Assembly (NCBI GenBank): GCA_036346405.1
Contig: CM070554.1
Span: 41,654,204 to 41,718,203 of the forward strand
DNA from: Phyllostachys edulis
Taxonomy: Eukaryota; Streptophyta; Magnoliopsida; Poales; Poaceae
Length of the DNA stretch: 64,000 bases
Direction: 5' to 3'
The notes under the pieces are model-generated. The model was given only the letters and a program-made list of their open reading frames with translations, searched no databases and was not told where the DNA came from. Made by a program: the position numbers and the translations under genes. Positions 22,320 to 34,328 of this stretch are shown here, piece by piece (positions within the stretch are counted from its first letter, which is position 1; every line of letters begins with the position of its first letter).

Positions 22320-22552
22320 AACGAGCGGACCTCGACGTTATTTTGGTAAATACAGGAGTTTTTGCAAAAAAGCGTGGAGGACCTCAACGTGATTTTGGAA
22401 ACATAGGTATTTCTGAAGAAAAAAAATTGACATGGAGGATCTCAACGTGATTTCAGGAATAACATGGCTTTTCGAAAAAAAACTGACACAAGGACCTGGA
22501 CATGATTTCGAAAAGTACAGGAGGCTTTTCGCAAAGAAAGTGACATAGAGCT
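22320..22552. repeat. Degenerate tandem repeat, about 56-bp unit, four copies
   Basis: Each unit has the form GGACCTCAACGTGATTTTGG, a variable A-rich middle with AGGxxTTTTxGxAAAAAA, then TGACATGG. The four copies have diverged considerably. Confidence 0.7.
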
Positions 22553-24394
22553 CCTGAGCGCCCGGTGATCTCTTCGCCTATTAGAAAGAGTATATTCAAG
22601 AACTGACAGAAGTGGGCGTAGGCCTATTTCTCACAGGACCCAACCCTTGAATGTAGTAAAAAAAAAAGGAAAGGAAAAGAAAACAATGCAATCCACAAGA
22701 GGCTAGCACACTAAGGGAAACGAATCCTAAGAAAAAAATGCACTTGCTACAGGTGTACATTAATCATTCAACCATTGGATCCAAAATCGAAGGCTAAGGA
22801 TACAATTGCTACAGCAGAAATACTCTTTGGACAGTGTAGCAATCACTGGTTCGGTAATGTACCAGATGTTCTGAAGCATTCATTTTTTATCCAACAATGG
22901 ATATATGCCCCTAATCCGGATCATTGTAGCTTCTCTCATTTTGTTCGATTTCCCACACCAAGATCAAGAGCTCTTACCAGGACACAAGGCTAGCACAGCA
23001 TGATTCCTTTTATGTTTTAGGTAAAGGAGTTTCATGTAGGTTAAGAAGGATTTTCGTTTGTGAATATAGCGTAAATTCTGTCACAAAAAATACAGCATAA
23101 AAAAATTGCAGAGTCTAGACTCTTGACAAGAGATATCAACCGTTGACCTAAATATGAGCAACTTAGGAACAGGAAATTTTGTAAACATGGGCAATTCAGT
23201 AATTATTCTTATACTTAACCCTCTTTCTCGTTTGGTGTTCTCCCTATATCTCATCTCTGTTCGTTCGCCTGTCGCCGTCTTTGATCTACTGTGCCGACTC
23301 TCCTCCAAAACAGCCGCACTTTCCTCCTTTCCCTCCTCCACCGGACACCCCCCAGACTTCCATCCAGTACTCTTGTCTCTTCCATACGCGAGAGGGGAAA
23401 GCCGTTGTCTTGTCAATTTCCATCCAGGTCCGTAGCAATCAGCAAGTCATGAACAAATTATGTAATTCATGTTGAGTTACTTAGTCTAAAAATCAGTTAC
23501 GACGGTCCTGGGAAATTGTGTAAATTATGTTCAATTACGTAGTTTAATATTCAGTTACGTAGTTTTGTTAGGGTGTGTTCGGTCTGGTGAATCAGAACAT
23601 ACATATATAAGATGGTCCTGAATATACTTTTATTATAGTGTTTGGTTGAGTGAATCGAACCAACTTATCCTAGATGGAGTCATAAAGATTCTAAAAATAT
23701 TCTTTAAATATGTCGTACCATCCGGCTGCCGTCGATACAAAGGAAAGTAGCAAATTGCAAATGATAAGCACAAAAGTCTAGAGACATGGGGTTAGATGTT
23801 CCCTCTACTTTCTACTCAATTCTGCCTAGCGCCGGTGGATGTCCTTGTATGAATCCACATATGGATCACGCAACACTTTGTTAAGCTTCGTGAAGGCTGC
23901 CTGTTTCTATTTCAAAAACAAAAAAAAAGAAAAAAGAAGAAATGACCGAACATTAGTTCGAAAATGCGCTTCGTTGAAGAACTCATGGTCGCGTCGCCGT
24001 CTTCTAGCTCGGCTGCGCTTAGTTGAAGACCGCTTCGCTACCTCAGTGTGCAAAGCCCATTCGCACCTTCGACTGCAGGGCAAGTTTCGTGCCGCAATTA
24101 TAAGTAGGCAGAACGCATTCCTCACCAGTGAAAATCCCGTGTCCCCTTTTTGTTGCGCATGCCACTGCCAACCCAAGGTGGTAAATGCCCTTTAGTCCCA
24201 AAGAGCGAGTCCTTTTTTTTTTAATTAATTTTTGGGTTTATGTGGAATTACCTCTATAACTGAGGGCTTCCCTGCAAAGATATCTAATGAGGTAAGTGGC
24301 GCTGGCTTGTGGTTCCATTGGAGACTCCACGGTGTCTCAAGAGTCAAGACTCGGCCGTTGCATGTGATTCCACGAACACACGAGAAGTAGGTAA
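22553..24394. other. Intergenic with small repeats
   Basis: No gene recognised. TTAGGGTGTGTTCGG at about 23568 looks like one end of a PIF/Harbinger (Tourist-type) MITE next to a TTA, but no matching second end was found. The block at 23220-23430 is CT-rich with an open frame of no known family. Confidence 0.4.
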
Positions 24395-24403
24395 AATGTA
24401 AAT

Positions 24404-25350
24404 GGGATAATTAAGAATACGCTACTCTATATAATGGTCTTTTATGTTTTGTCATTATAGATATTGCAATTCAAAATTTGCTACTCTATATAAGATCCGA
24501 TTCATCCTTTGCCACTTTAGACATTTTGCCGGATAATTTTACCCCCTTCCTTCTTCCTCCTCTTTTCTACTAGCACGTTTATTTTCCTCCAGATCGTCCG
24601 CCCTCTAGTCGAGCCAGCCCCACTGGCCACCGCCTCTCCTCTCCGTCGCCTCCGCAGGCCACGTTGCTACCACTGCGCCGTTAGTCGTCCTTGCCTCAGC
24701 GCCGCTCTAGATGCCTCTCCATCGGCCACCGTGGGCATGGCTACCGCGTCACGCCATCTTGCTGCGCTCTTAGCTGCTCCCCCTCGGCCTCGCCTTGGCC
24801 GCCGCCACTCTAACCATTGCTCTTGTCGCCGTCCTCCACTGCACCATGTTAGCTCCGCCTTGACATTGCGCCACAAGCCCTTGGCTTCCCTCGGCCGTGC
24901 GACACCAAGCTGGTCACCCCCGCCCCGTCCCCACCCCCACCGCAACTACGACGCTGCACCGCCAAGCCCGACGGCGATGTCATGCATCACGTGCCCAGGG
25001 CTATGCCGTGCGCTGCTCCTACCTTGTGTGGCGCTCACGCTGGAGGAGGTTACCACCGCACAGAGGTATTTCCTCGTCCTCTACCTGTTCCGCCTCGCCA
25101 ACGCCACCACCAACCAGTCGATCCTGGAGGCCACCTCCCGTTCATCCGCCATGCCCAGGGCAAGAGGGCAAGAAGAAAAAAAAAGAAGAGAGAGAAGAAG
25201 GGGAGGAAGAAGAGGGGGTAATGGCAAAATTGTTGAAAAGTGGCAAATTCTAATGTGTCAGTCTATATAATGATAAATTTTGAATTGCAATCTCTATAAT
25301 GACAAAACATAGAAGACCATTCTATGGAGTGGCATATTCTTAATTGTCCC
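24404..25350. mobile_element. Pack-MULE-like element with perfect 9-bp target duplication
   Basis: It is flanked on both sides by AATGTAAAT (24395-24403 and 25351-25359), a perfect 9-bp duplication as made by Mutator-like elements. The terminal inverted repeats are about 90 bp: GGGATAATTAAGAATA at the left and the inverted GGGACAATTAAGAATA at the right, continuing through ATGTTTTGTCATTATAGA and TTGCAATTCAAAATTT. The 760-bp interior is strongly GC-rich with no transposase, typical of captured host gene fragments. One frame over 24731-25270 is open for 179 codons, starting MGMATASRHLAALL; its source gene was not recognised. Confidence 0.93.
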
Positions 25351-25381
25351 AATGTAAATAGGTCACCCTCCTATATGCACA

Positions 25382-26758
25382 TGTACTTTCAAGTTGGTTC
25401 GATTCAGCCCGTTTATTATTTACCACCTCTACTTACAATATTAGATCAATTTTAACCCTCAAGGCTGGTTTTCTGGGCTGTTTTGCCATGGTGGCGCTAA
25501 CATAGGGTGGTTCGGCCATGTCACAAGGGTGACTCAGCAAGAGGACATATCTCTCCCCTCTCTCTCCGGTCATCTTCTTTCTCCTCATTCTCTGCTCCAC
25601 TTCCTAGCTCCCACAGCATCAAGGCAGTCCCACAGTGTGCTACCTGGAGGGCAAGCTGCGGCGCACATCCTACCCATCCCTCATTTTCCCCTTCCTCTAT
25701 TTTCAGGCTCCCTTGCCACCCAGCCCATCCGCATGCTTCAGTGAACTTCAACCTTGGCAACCTTGTTCTTTGCATTCGTCTAGATTCCCTCTTCCTCCTC
25801 CTCACCTTCTTTTACTCTCTCTCTCTCTCACAGTCACCAGGAATGGCACCGTCTTCAAACCTCTCCAGTAGTGCCACCATTTGTGACTACCGCACCCACC
25901 TCACTGTTCTGTTCAAACTAGAGAGCTCCTCCCAAATCTGCCTATGTCACCTCGTGTTCCACAACATCATGAATAAAACCCCTCAATTCAATTGCACCTT
26001 TCATGTACAAGAACGTCGACATCGTCGTCTTCCCCAATTCTGACCGAAACTCGCCGCCTCCACCACCATTTCTTCGCGTCAATTACTCCCACCGAGAGCA
26101 CCTCCACACCATCCTCTTCCATCTACGACCACTAATTTGGGTCGCCTATCGCTAGGTCATCGCCACCGCGTGGAGTTCGCCTTGCTGCCCTAGGTTGCCA
26201 TCACTAAGGCACTTCAGCTCTCCTCCACCTCCACCATCCGCGTTGGTCAATCCCTCCAACCCTCCAAAAGCTCATGCGCACCTCCTTTCCTTCCCTCTCC
26301 TTCTTCGGCACCGCCACCCCTTCTCTTCCTCGCCCCGGCCGCTGTGTGCCGTTTCTAACCCACCTTGGTGCGCATCTAGCCACGACACCACCACTATTGA
26401 GGTCACCTTCCTCAGCTCATTCCGTTTTTTTGCCCTTGCTCGACCCTTGCCGCCGGTGAAGCTCCTCTAGGGCCTCCTGCGGACACCTCCCCTCTTGTCA
26501 TTTGTTTTTAAATGAACGGAAGGAGATACTCCTCTTGCTCTTAACCGCTGACAAGTCGGCCCCACAGCCCCCACTACTGATCATCATGACTCAGATGAGA
26601 CATCATCCCATCTGCTGAGTTAGAAGCCACGTTAGCGCAAAACCACCGTCGAAAGCCACCAGGGAAGGTTTTGATCTGGTATTGCAAATTCCAAGTAAAC
26701 GGGTTAAAATATCCAGTTTTACAGTATAGGGATTAAATCGAACCAACTTGAAAATACA
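25382..26758. mobile_element. Inverted-repeat element with CT-rich cargo, MULE-like
   Basis: TGTACTTTCAAGTTGGTTCGATT (25382-25404) and the inverse of TGTATTTTCAAGTTGGTTCGATT (26736-26758) are 23-base ends with one mismatch. Weaker inverted similarity continues for about 100 bp, with TTTTAACCC and GCGCTAAC shared. The interior is C/T-rich and unlike the flanks. No clear 8-10 bp target duplication was found, so the class is unsure. It lies only about 30 bp from the preceding Pack-MULE. Interior open frames are not recognisable proteins. Confidence 0.6.
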
Positions 26759-27370
26759 GGAAAAAAAATGTGGACTTTTTCCTTTTTTTGAAGTTATGTT
26801 GAAAGACAGACTTACAACTGCAATGGACCACGTTATTGGCCTTGCATCCAATAAACTGAAAAAAGAAAAATCAGGTAAACCGGAAACATAAACTTAGCTC
26901 TCGTGCTTCATGGAATATGCACAAAAGAAAATGAAAATTAACGTAAATATATTGAAAAGTACATCTTAAAACGCTATTCTTATGGTTACATATATCAAGG
27001 TACCATGGAAACATCCATGCCACAATATTTAACAGATTTCATATGCTAGTTGTTTCTTAACTCGTTCCTGATAGTACGTCATCTTTGAACAAATCTACTC
27101 TTTATGCATTAGATAGGGGAGAAAACATTGATTCAGCACCATTAAAATCCAAGAAGACCCAGAAAACCAGACCTAGCAATTCCAGCATATATAATAATGA
27201 AACCAAAGTCTTTCTTGATGAATCCAAACTGGTCATAATTTTTTTCTAACAGCTAGCCAGCCAGCCCACACCTGTACTAGAAGTCAAGGTCACCTATTTA
27301 TACAAATATAAAGAAACAAAAACATCAAACTTGACTCGCTGCATTTTGATCTGCGGATTCATGTATTATG
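26759..27370. other. Intergenic, no gene seen
   Basis: AT-rich sequence without recognisable features. Confidence 0.5.
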
Positions 27371-27614
27371 TACTCCCTCTATTTCTAAATACTTGGCACT
27401 CTTACGGTCTCCGAAATTAAACTTTGACTCTTAATTATATACTAATACAAAATATTGTGGAACTATGAAATTGTAAAAGCATTTATTACAATAAATCAAA
27501 CAATACCATTTTAATTCGACCAATCTAAATATTCAGAAAAAAAATTATTGGTCAAAGATTATCAAGTTTGAATGGTCTAAGTCAACAATACAAAGTATTC
27601 TGAAACAGAGGGAA
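27371..27614. mobile_element. Stowaway-like MITE
   Basis: Begins TACTCCCTCTATTTCTAAAT and ends with the inverted form AGTATTCTGAAACAGAGGGA. This matches the CTCCCTCNGTTTC termini of Tc1/mariner-type Stowaway MITEs, with TA at the left junction and another TA a few bases beyond the right end. It is 244 bp long, AT-rich and non-coding. Confidence 0.8.
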
Positions 27615-29113
27615 CATGTAAATTTACCATCTAGGCATCAACAATATAGATTTTTATCTCTCTGGTATGGTGTAGCCGTTTATTCAATTTTGCACTAAGT
27701 CACACCTGATGATCATTAGATTGCTCCCACGATTTTATCATTTAACCGATCACGTTGGATTTCAGGGGTTGGGAGTGATACTAGATAACATGATCCATTG
27801 CAGTATGGTGTATATGTTTTCGTTTTGTAATGGTGCCGATCGGAGTATCGGACTGAATCTTCAAGCATGGTTTTAATAATTCTGCAAAGTTTATTTGACA
27901 AGTGATGGTGCTAAATAATTATCCATGGAAACTGGCTATCCTAGCTACTTCGGCAATTTGGGTATGGTCTTCTAGTTATTTTCAAATTTTGAATTTGATT
28001 TCCACCATCACAATTTGAAGCCCTATTGGAACATATGAAACATTCAGTAATTCAGAGGGGGTGTTTTCTATTGTACGAAACTCCTGTGAAACTCAAAGTT
28101 CCAACACATGAATGTCATCGTAGTTCTATGATAATGCATTTCGAACATACGATTCAAGGATTCAGATCCTATGACATTGCAAAGGAAATGGTAGAGAGCA
28201 ACAGTACCGTAATATCGCGATGATCTGAGCCGTCCATTTCAGAAAGAACGGATTAGATCAACTGCTACAGTACTTTTCTGCGGTTTCACTACAGTGCAGG
28301 CATTCATTTTTTTATCCAACGGCTATGAACCAATGTCACGGCACTGTAGCGCGTGACATTGCTGTGCAATGTTAGAGGATGCACGTCCATGATTCAAATA
28401 TTGCGATAGCAAATTAGGATTCCACAATCCACTTGTTTAAAATACTTTTGATTCAAATATCACATATCGCCTTATCGGTTAGTCCAAAGCGTTGCAATTA
28501 GGATTTCCGGCTGGCAGCCATCGATAGTTGTAATAAGGGCGTAGCCAATTGTATCCACACTCTTTTCCACTCAGGAAAAAGAGAGTAAACCCCATCTCTC
28601 ACAAAATGCCTCACATACTGAAAGCTATGTACTAATTGCATACAAAAAAAAGTTACCTTAGCCTTCGTCACTCTTGACAATTTATCCCACATATGATCTA
28701 TAATAACTACACTGGACCAGCCATGGTCCTCCTTCTGCGAAGCCACATAGCCGTCACCTTCAGCACCGGTGACAAATATGAGCACCGGGAGAAATATGAG
28801 CGCTGCCTCCTGGTGCTGGAGACAACTTAGAAATTTCTAATCTATAGAGAAAGAAGAGGGGGACATTCTGCGTGGTTGGCAAGGTCACGAGAGCTGTAAA
28901 TGGGAGGAGTCGGCTTTACCGAGTCTCCGTGATGGCGTATTAATCTTTAAGCACATTTGTATAAAAATATTATAGTCGGCCCACATGTAGCAGTTCAGAA
29001 ATGATAAATGTGGCAAAGCAATCCAGAATAAATGTGAAAAAGTTTCAATCACAGCTCACAAGGGTTATATGATCTTAAACACTTTCCATCCGAGTAGACA
29101 AGTCTATTCGGAC
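27615..29113. other. Intergenic, with one unassigned minus-strand open frame
   Basis: Mostly AT-rich. About 28220-28380 resembles small dispersed sequence at 22760-22930 (shared CATTCATTTTTTATCCAAC and CTACAGTxxTTTxTG phrases), probably a minor repeat. A minus-strand frame at 28785-28498 (95 codons, beginning MLIFVTGAEGDGYVASQKED) was not recognised. Confidence 0.4.
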
Positions 29114-30119
29114 CTACATGCCCTTGCCCTTGACGCGAATGCACGCGCCTACGCCGAAAGCGACCACACCTGGGGCCAGCCATTGACCGACTCTAAAGAT
29201 GATGCTCGCGCGTCAAGCCGTCGAATTCTCCCTAGAAAACGTGTCCACAAGGGTACTCGACTATGATTTGCAATTTAATCACATCCTGGTACTCCCGTCT
29301 GGCAATCTAACCTGGAAAACAAATCTGCATCTAGTCGGAGCCTAAAATTCGTACAACTTCCGAATGGTCCCAGAATGTCCACAGTAGGGGATAGGAATCC
29401 TTAAATTTAAATTGTGAAAAAGTTAAAATTTTGAATTTAAATTGTTGAACAGTAATTTCAGCAATAACCGTCCGAAAACAAGCCACATTTAAACTTCATT
29501 CGATGAAATTTGGCTGGTATCATTGCTTGCGTCCGGAATCATTCCATAATTGATATCCACCAAACAAAGGTTAAAAAGCAATCATGACCGTGTCAGCGAA
29601 AAATAGAGATATACTCGCTTAGTCACAAAAGAAAGTCGTTTTTGACTTTTTAGTGCTAACAAGATCTCAATTTGACTACTAAATTTTGTCATCATATTTT
29701 CAAAAAAAAATAGAGTAAATTTCACAAAACTGCAACTTTATTGGTTAAACTATCGGTTTTTTGCACCTTTAAGCAGACATTTCACAAAACTAAAACGATA
29801 ATGAACAGTTTTTTCACATATGTGTAACCCCCGTCAACTACTAGCCCACCCGTCATATACACGCAGTCGAGCTCCCATGGGCCACCTCAACCACTAGGCC
29901 TCTTCCTCCTTCCTCCATCTTCTCCTTCTTCCACCCTTAGCCAGGATGCCGTCTTTGATTGCCACCACCACCCCCCACTGCCTCCTCCTCCTCCCCATCT
30001 CCACCATAGCCCACTGTTGCGCCCTTGACCCTTCCACCCTCAGCCTCCTGCTCCGCCCCCACAACCACCGTGACCCTTAGGACATAGAGAAAAAATAGAG
30101 GAAGTTAGAAGACATGACA
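29114..30119 (+). repeat. Dispersed repeat, copy A
   Basis: From CTACATGCCCTTG onward this matches 54728-55022 and, after an interruption by a LINE there, 62281-62802. Shared blocks include GAAAGCGACCACA, GGTACTCGACTA, GTCCACAATAGGGGATAGG, GGAATCATTCCAT, TTTCACAAAACTGCAACTT and CTACTAGCCCACC. The part from about 29712 also occurs inverted at 43680-43990. It has no coding domain. Beyond 29940 it is CT-rich. The class is unknown; it may be a non-autonomous LTR or MULE derivative. Confidence 0.7.
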
Positions 30120-33100
30120 TGTAACATCCCCAAATAAGGGTTTATGTTTCAAATGTATAAAAATATGATCTTTTTAAAACTTTTGTTGCCTCTTGTTGTC
30201 ATTCAATTTATTTGGATTTCTATTCAAGGTTTTGTTGATCATAAAACCTAAACATCAATTTTTGGAAAACATAAACTTATGGGATAAACACTACAAAGTG
30301 AAATAATAAAGTTGGTAATTAAAAATTCAGAGTCATCATATTCACACCAAGTATGAATTGGGAAAATAGTTAAAGCACACCTTGCAAATTTTTCCTTAAA
30401 TCAAATAAATTAAAATGCAAGCAACATAACCCTAAAAGATTTTCTGGGAAAAATATACTACAAGTAAAACCCTAAAAAAAATACCTCAATGATCTACACT
30501 GTAACCTAAGTCTCACCTAAAATTTTCAAAATTTTTGGAGTTGATTTGCTATGTTAAATAAATATTTTAAGACTCAGCCAGTTTCAATTAAATAAAAATC
30601 AGAATAACCAAAACCCTAATCTCCCCCTCTCGGTGACGGGTGGACCCCACCCGTCAGGCTTGTTATCCCACCGACCGAGCTAGGTTGCCACTGAACCCAG
30701 TTAGCGCAGCCACCTTCCCTCCACCTCACTAACTAGCTAGGCCCGCTGGCCAGCTTTCTTCTCCCACGCGGTGCACGCCCGCACATGGACACCGTTCTAG
30801 CTCGCCACGCTAGCACACGAGCTCAACGCCGATTTTGGGCCTGCGCGCCCTGGTTTCCCTGCTCTTCGGCCGCATCTCCCGCCTAGTACCCACCCCGGCG
30901 TCGCATCCCCTCTCACTTCACTGCCTACCCTGTCGGGTCCGTCATCAAGGGCATCGCTAACCCCACGGAGCTCACTCGCGGTCTCTCTGCCGCTTAGCTA
31001 TAAAAGCCACAGGGAGCTCTCCATTTACCCCCTTCCTCATCCTTGTACCTTCCCCGAGCCACCCTCTCTTTCCCTCTTCTCCTCCCCAAACAAAAATCGC
31101 AAAGGAAGCGAGCTCTATTGCTCGGCTGAGACGCCACCACCTCGCTATTGGTGAACTAGTGCTCTCCTCCCCTCTCCACCGACATCATGTTCCGTTTTGT
31201 AGCTCTAGCAATCCTTCCCCCATACTAATTTTGCATTTGCCCCATAGGAACCGCCGATGCAAGGTTTTTCCCCAACTTTAGTCCTTTCGGCTGCCACCAT
31301 CACCAATCGAGCTCCGTCGTGCTCCAATACAATTCCTGGCAATGAAAGCACCACAAGGGTATCCTGGAGCTCCCCCAAGTTTGCCCAAGCATCCTCCTCC
31401 CCTTCAGCGAGCTGTCCACGTGAGGGCCATCGCCACCGCCTCGGTTCCACCTCGCCAGCCCCTCTCTGGCCACCTCAAACCCTCCGTGTCATCTTGGTAG
31501 GTTCCTTCTACCTTCTAGCCACTCATGCATGTGCCAATTGGTTAAGGGCGCCACTCGTTTAGTAGTTGCCATGTTTGGCTGAATGCATCACCGCCCATCC
31601 TCACCGCGTCATCATGCCAGTCCCTCCGTCGTTGCCGCCAAGACTTTCATCCAGTGTCGAGGCGCAGAAGGTTCCATTTTGGCCACCTACTCACACCACC
31701 GTGGGCTAGTTAGTTGGCGACAAGCCGGAGAAGCCAGAGGCTGAGAGCCTCTGTTTTGTCAAAATCCGACCACTACTATAGCGACGCATTTAAGGAACCA
31801 AATCCCGGTCTTTAGGGTTAAACGGAAATCAACGCATGGTTTAAATGCACTATGACTCGATAACATGAGGGCCTAACAAAACAGTAAAAGAAACTCACTA
31901 ACTCCTGATTCTTTTTCTCATTGACTCATGGGCCCGAAATCTTTAACTAGCATGGTAACCCACCGCGTGGACTACGCACAGTAGCGGTGGACCAAGGGTC
32001 CATGCCCTATATGGTAGACCGAGCCACTAACACTTGGGTCCGGCATGTAAGAAATAGATTTTGTTAGAAAAATAAAAGAAAAGAAAAAGAAAATCCCTAG
32101 GCCCACCTATCATAGACTGAGCTTTTCAGTTAGAAAAATAAATCAAAAATAAAATGAAATGGGTTGTGGGTCCCACCTATCAGAGAGACATCTCTCTCTC
32201 TCTCCCTTTTCTTTTTCCAGGGATTTTCAAACCAATTCAGCTTCAAACCTTAATAACTTTTGCTACGAAACTCAAAATGAGTTGATTTTTGTCTCTAAAT
32301 TTGTCTAAAATCATAATCTACCTGAATATGCAAAAATATTTGATTTTGGTTACTTTTAAAATTTATTTGCATTATTTAATTGATTTCTGGCTCTTTTTGC
32401 AATAGACGTGAACAAAATCTTTGACGACCAACCAATCTCATACTCAGAACAACCAGAGCAAGGCAAGCACCTCCTTTGATTATATTAATCCTATTATTTT
32501 ACTTATTGTATTTTGTTTTGCAATTCTATTATTGCATGTGTGTATGTTTGATATCAAATTGCTATGTTTGGGAAGTCAATAGCTGTTAATCCTATTCAAT
32601 GCATGAATTCCCTTAATATGTTGATGTTGCTGCTATTGTAGACATTAGGTTATGGGTTAGACAATATATAATGTCATTTGGGAGTTTTGAGTGTGATTTA
32701 TCGCACAACTGCTAAGTAGAACGGCATATTTTCCTAAAAGATCATAAAAGGATAATATGATAAATGTGAATTTGGGAGGTTTATGAGAAATGTCCAGAGG
32801 GATGTGCATATGTTATTTTGCATAAAAATGAAAATGCAAAACCTAATTTTGGACGCGGGTGAGTTATATTATATTTTGAAAAGGGTGGGAAAGGAGTGTC
32901 ACTCGTAGATAGGGGAGATTCTCGTTCGAGTCTATTAAGGACTAAACGTCGGTATATCCGACCTAAGCGTAAGAGTACAACCACATATGCTATTATGAGG
33001 GTGGTCTTAGCTAATTAAGCCATCAAGAACTAGCCTTGCATGAGGGGTAGGCAGGAGACGTGCGAGCATATGTTTGTTGCCGACATAACAACGAATGCCT

Positions 33101-33417
33101 CACTAAGACGGGTGTACCGAGTAGGGTACTCCTGGGTTCAGTGAGGATAAACATTCGTCGGGCTAAGTGCAAGGTTAGGGCTAGATAATTGAAAGGCTTT
33201 GACATGTGCTCTAAGCTGCTTACCTACGGTAGTGAGCAGTGGTATCGACGGGTGCCGAACAAACTAAAGAATTCATGTTCTGTGGGTAAAGTTGTACCCC
33301 TCTGTAGAGTGTAAATCTATTAGAATAGTTGTCGTAGCAAGAAAGACTAAACAGTAGAAAGAGGGGACCCCTGGTGTCCACAAGGGTGACTGAAGGGTCC
33401 TCGAAGAGGGGACTGGT
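30120..33417 (+). mobile_element. Third long LTR, 3' end lost
   Basis: Starts TGTAACATCCCC, like the LTR at 14840. It has the same organisation: AT-rich start, GC-rich block at about 30650-31500, then a 'CAAGGCAAGCACCTCCTTTGA / TATTAATCCTA' block and a late ACCCCTCTGTAGAGTGTAAA block equivalent to 17445-17470. It is more diverged from the first two copies than they are from each other. It is cut at 33418 by a gypsy element, and no continuation was found beyond that element. Confidence 0.6.
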
Positions 33418-34233
33418 TGTCAGGAAATGCGTATGTATTGATTACTTGCAAAACTTCTGCCCTATTACATGGGGGAGATGGCTATTTATAGCCTTTCTAC
33501 CAGGTATATGAGATTATAAACCTACTCTGTATAGGGCTGACGAGGATTAAAATCTCTATGTATTACTTTAATACATAATAAAAGACCATACGTCTTCGTG
33601 GTCGTAACTCCTAAGGCTAACGACCTCACTAGTCGTAAGGATTCCAGAGGTTACATAATGGGTACCCTGGTCGGACAAGATCCTGTACCTATTCTCCGAC
33701 CAGGTAGCTGCTTGTAGGAGCTATGAACTGGTATCTGGATCTAATTCCAAGTATATTATCTACCGTGTGATGAATGGAACACGTGCTGTATACTCCATAC
33801 CACACGACGTTACATAATCCTAAGACACTGACAAACAACCACCATAGGTTGTGTGTCTCACAGACGCTCAACCGCAGAGCAGTTGATACTTTATCAATCA
33901 CCGCCTCGCTCCGACCAATCGCAACGCTTCACAAGGGACTCTTCTCTAGGAGTAATTGTCACCTCTTTGGAAGTTATTTAATGATGGAGCGCGGACGAAA
34001 GGAGGGGGATCTGGAATCTAACATCAGTTGATGATCAGGCATCAGATTAGAGCATCGTAATCAACGTTAGATTCATACTTCAAGTGTAACTAGGATTAGT
34101 TCACCACCTGATCGTAAGCACCCCTTGTAAAAAGCCAGTTCATATCAATAAAGAGTAGTCTCATTATCTCCCAAGAAATCTGTGTTATTTTCCTCTATTT
34201 TATTTCGTAAGATCGGTGACTCGATTGTTGACA
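33418..34233 (+). repeat. 5' LTR of the gypsy element
   Basis: Begins TGTCAGGAAATG and ends GTTGACA. From 33548 to the end it matches 38956-39647 with few changes, including AATAAAAGACCATA, GGGTACCCTGGTCGGACAAG and CAAGAAATCTGTGT. The primer-binding site TGGCGCCGTCTATGG follows at 34236. Confidence 0.88.
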
Positions 34234-34328
34234 GCTGGCGCCGTCTATGGGGAAGAAGGCGCAGATTTCCTGAAGAAATTATTCGCTCATCAAATTCTCG
34301 CCCATTCCTCATAATCACTCATGCGGCT

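Noticed and set aside
23568..23720. Tourist-type MITE starting GGGTGTGTTCGG
   Set aside because: No inverted partner end was found downstream, so it was not called as a complete element.
28498..28785. 95-codon minus-strand frame as a gene
   Set aside because: No domain recognised and no supporting gene structure; mentioned only in the intergenic entry.
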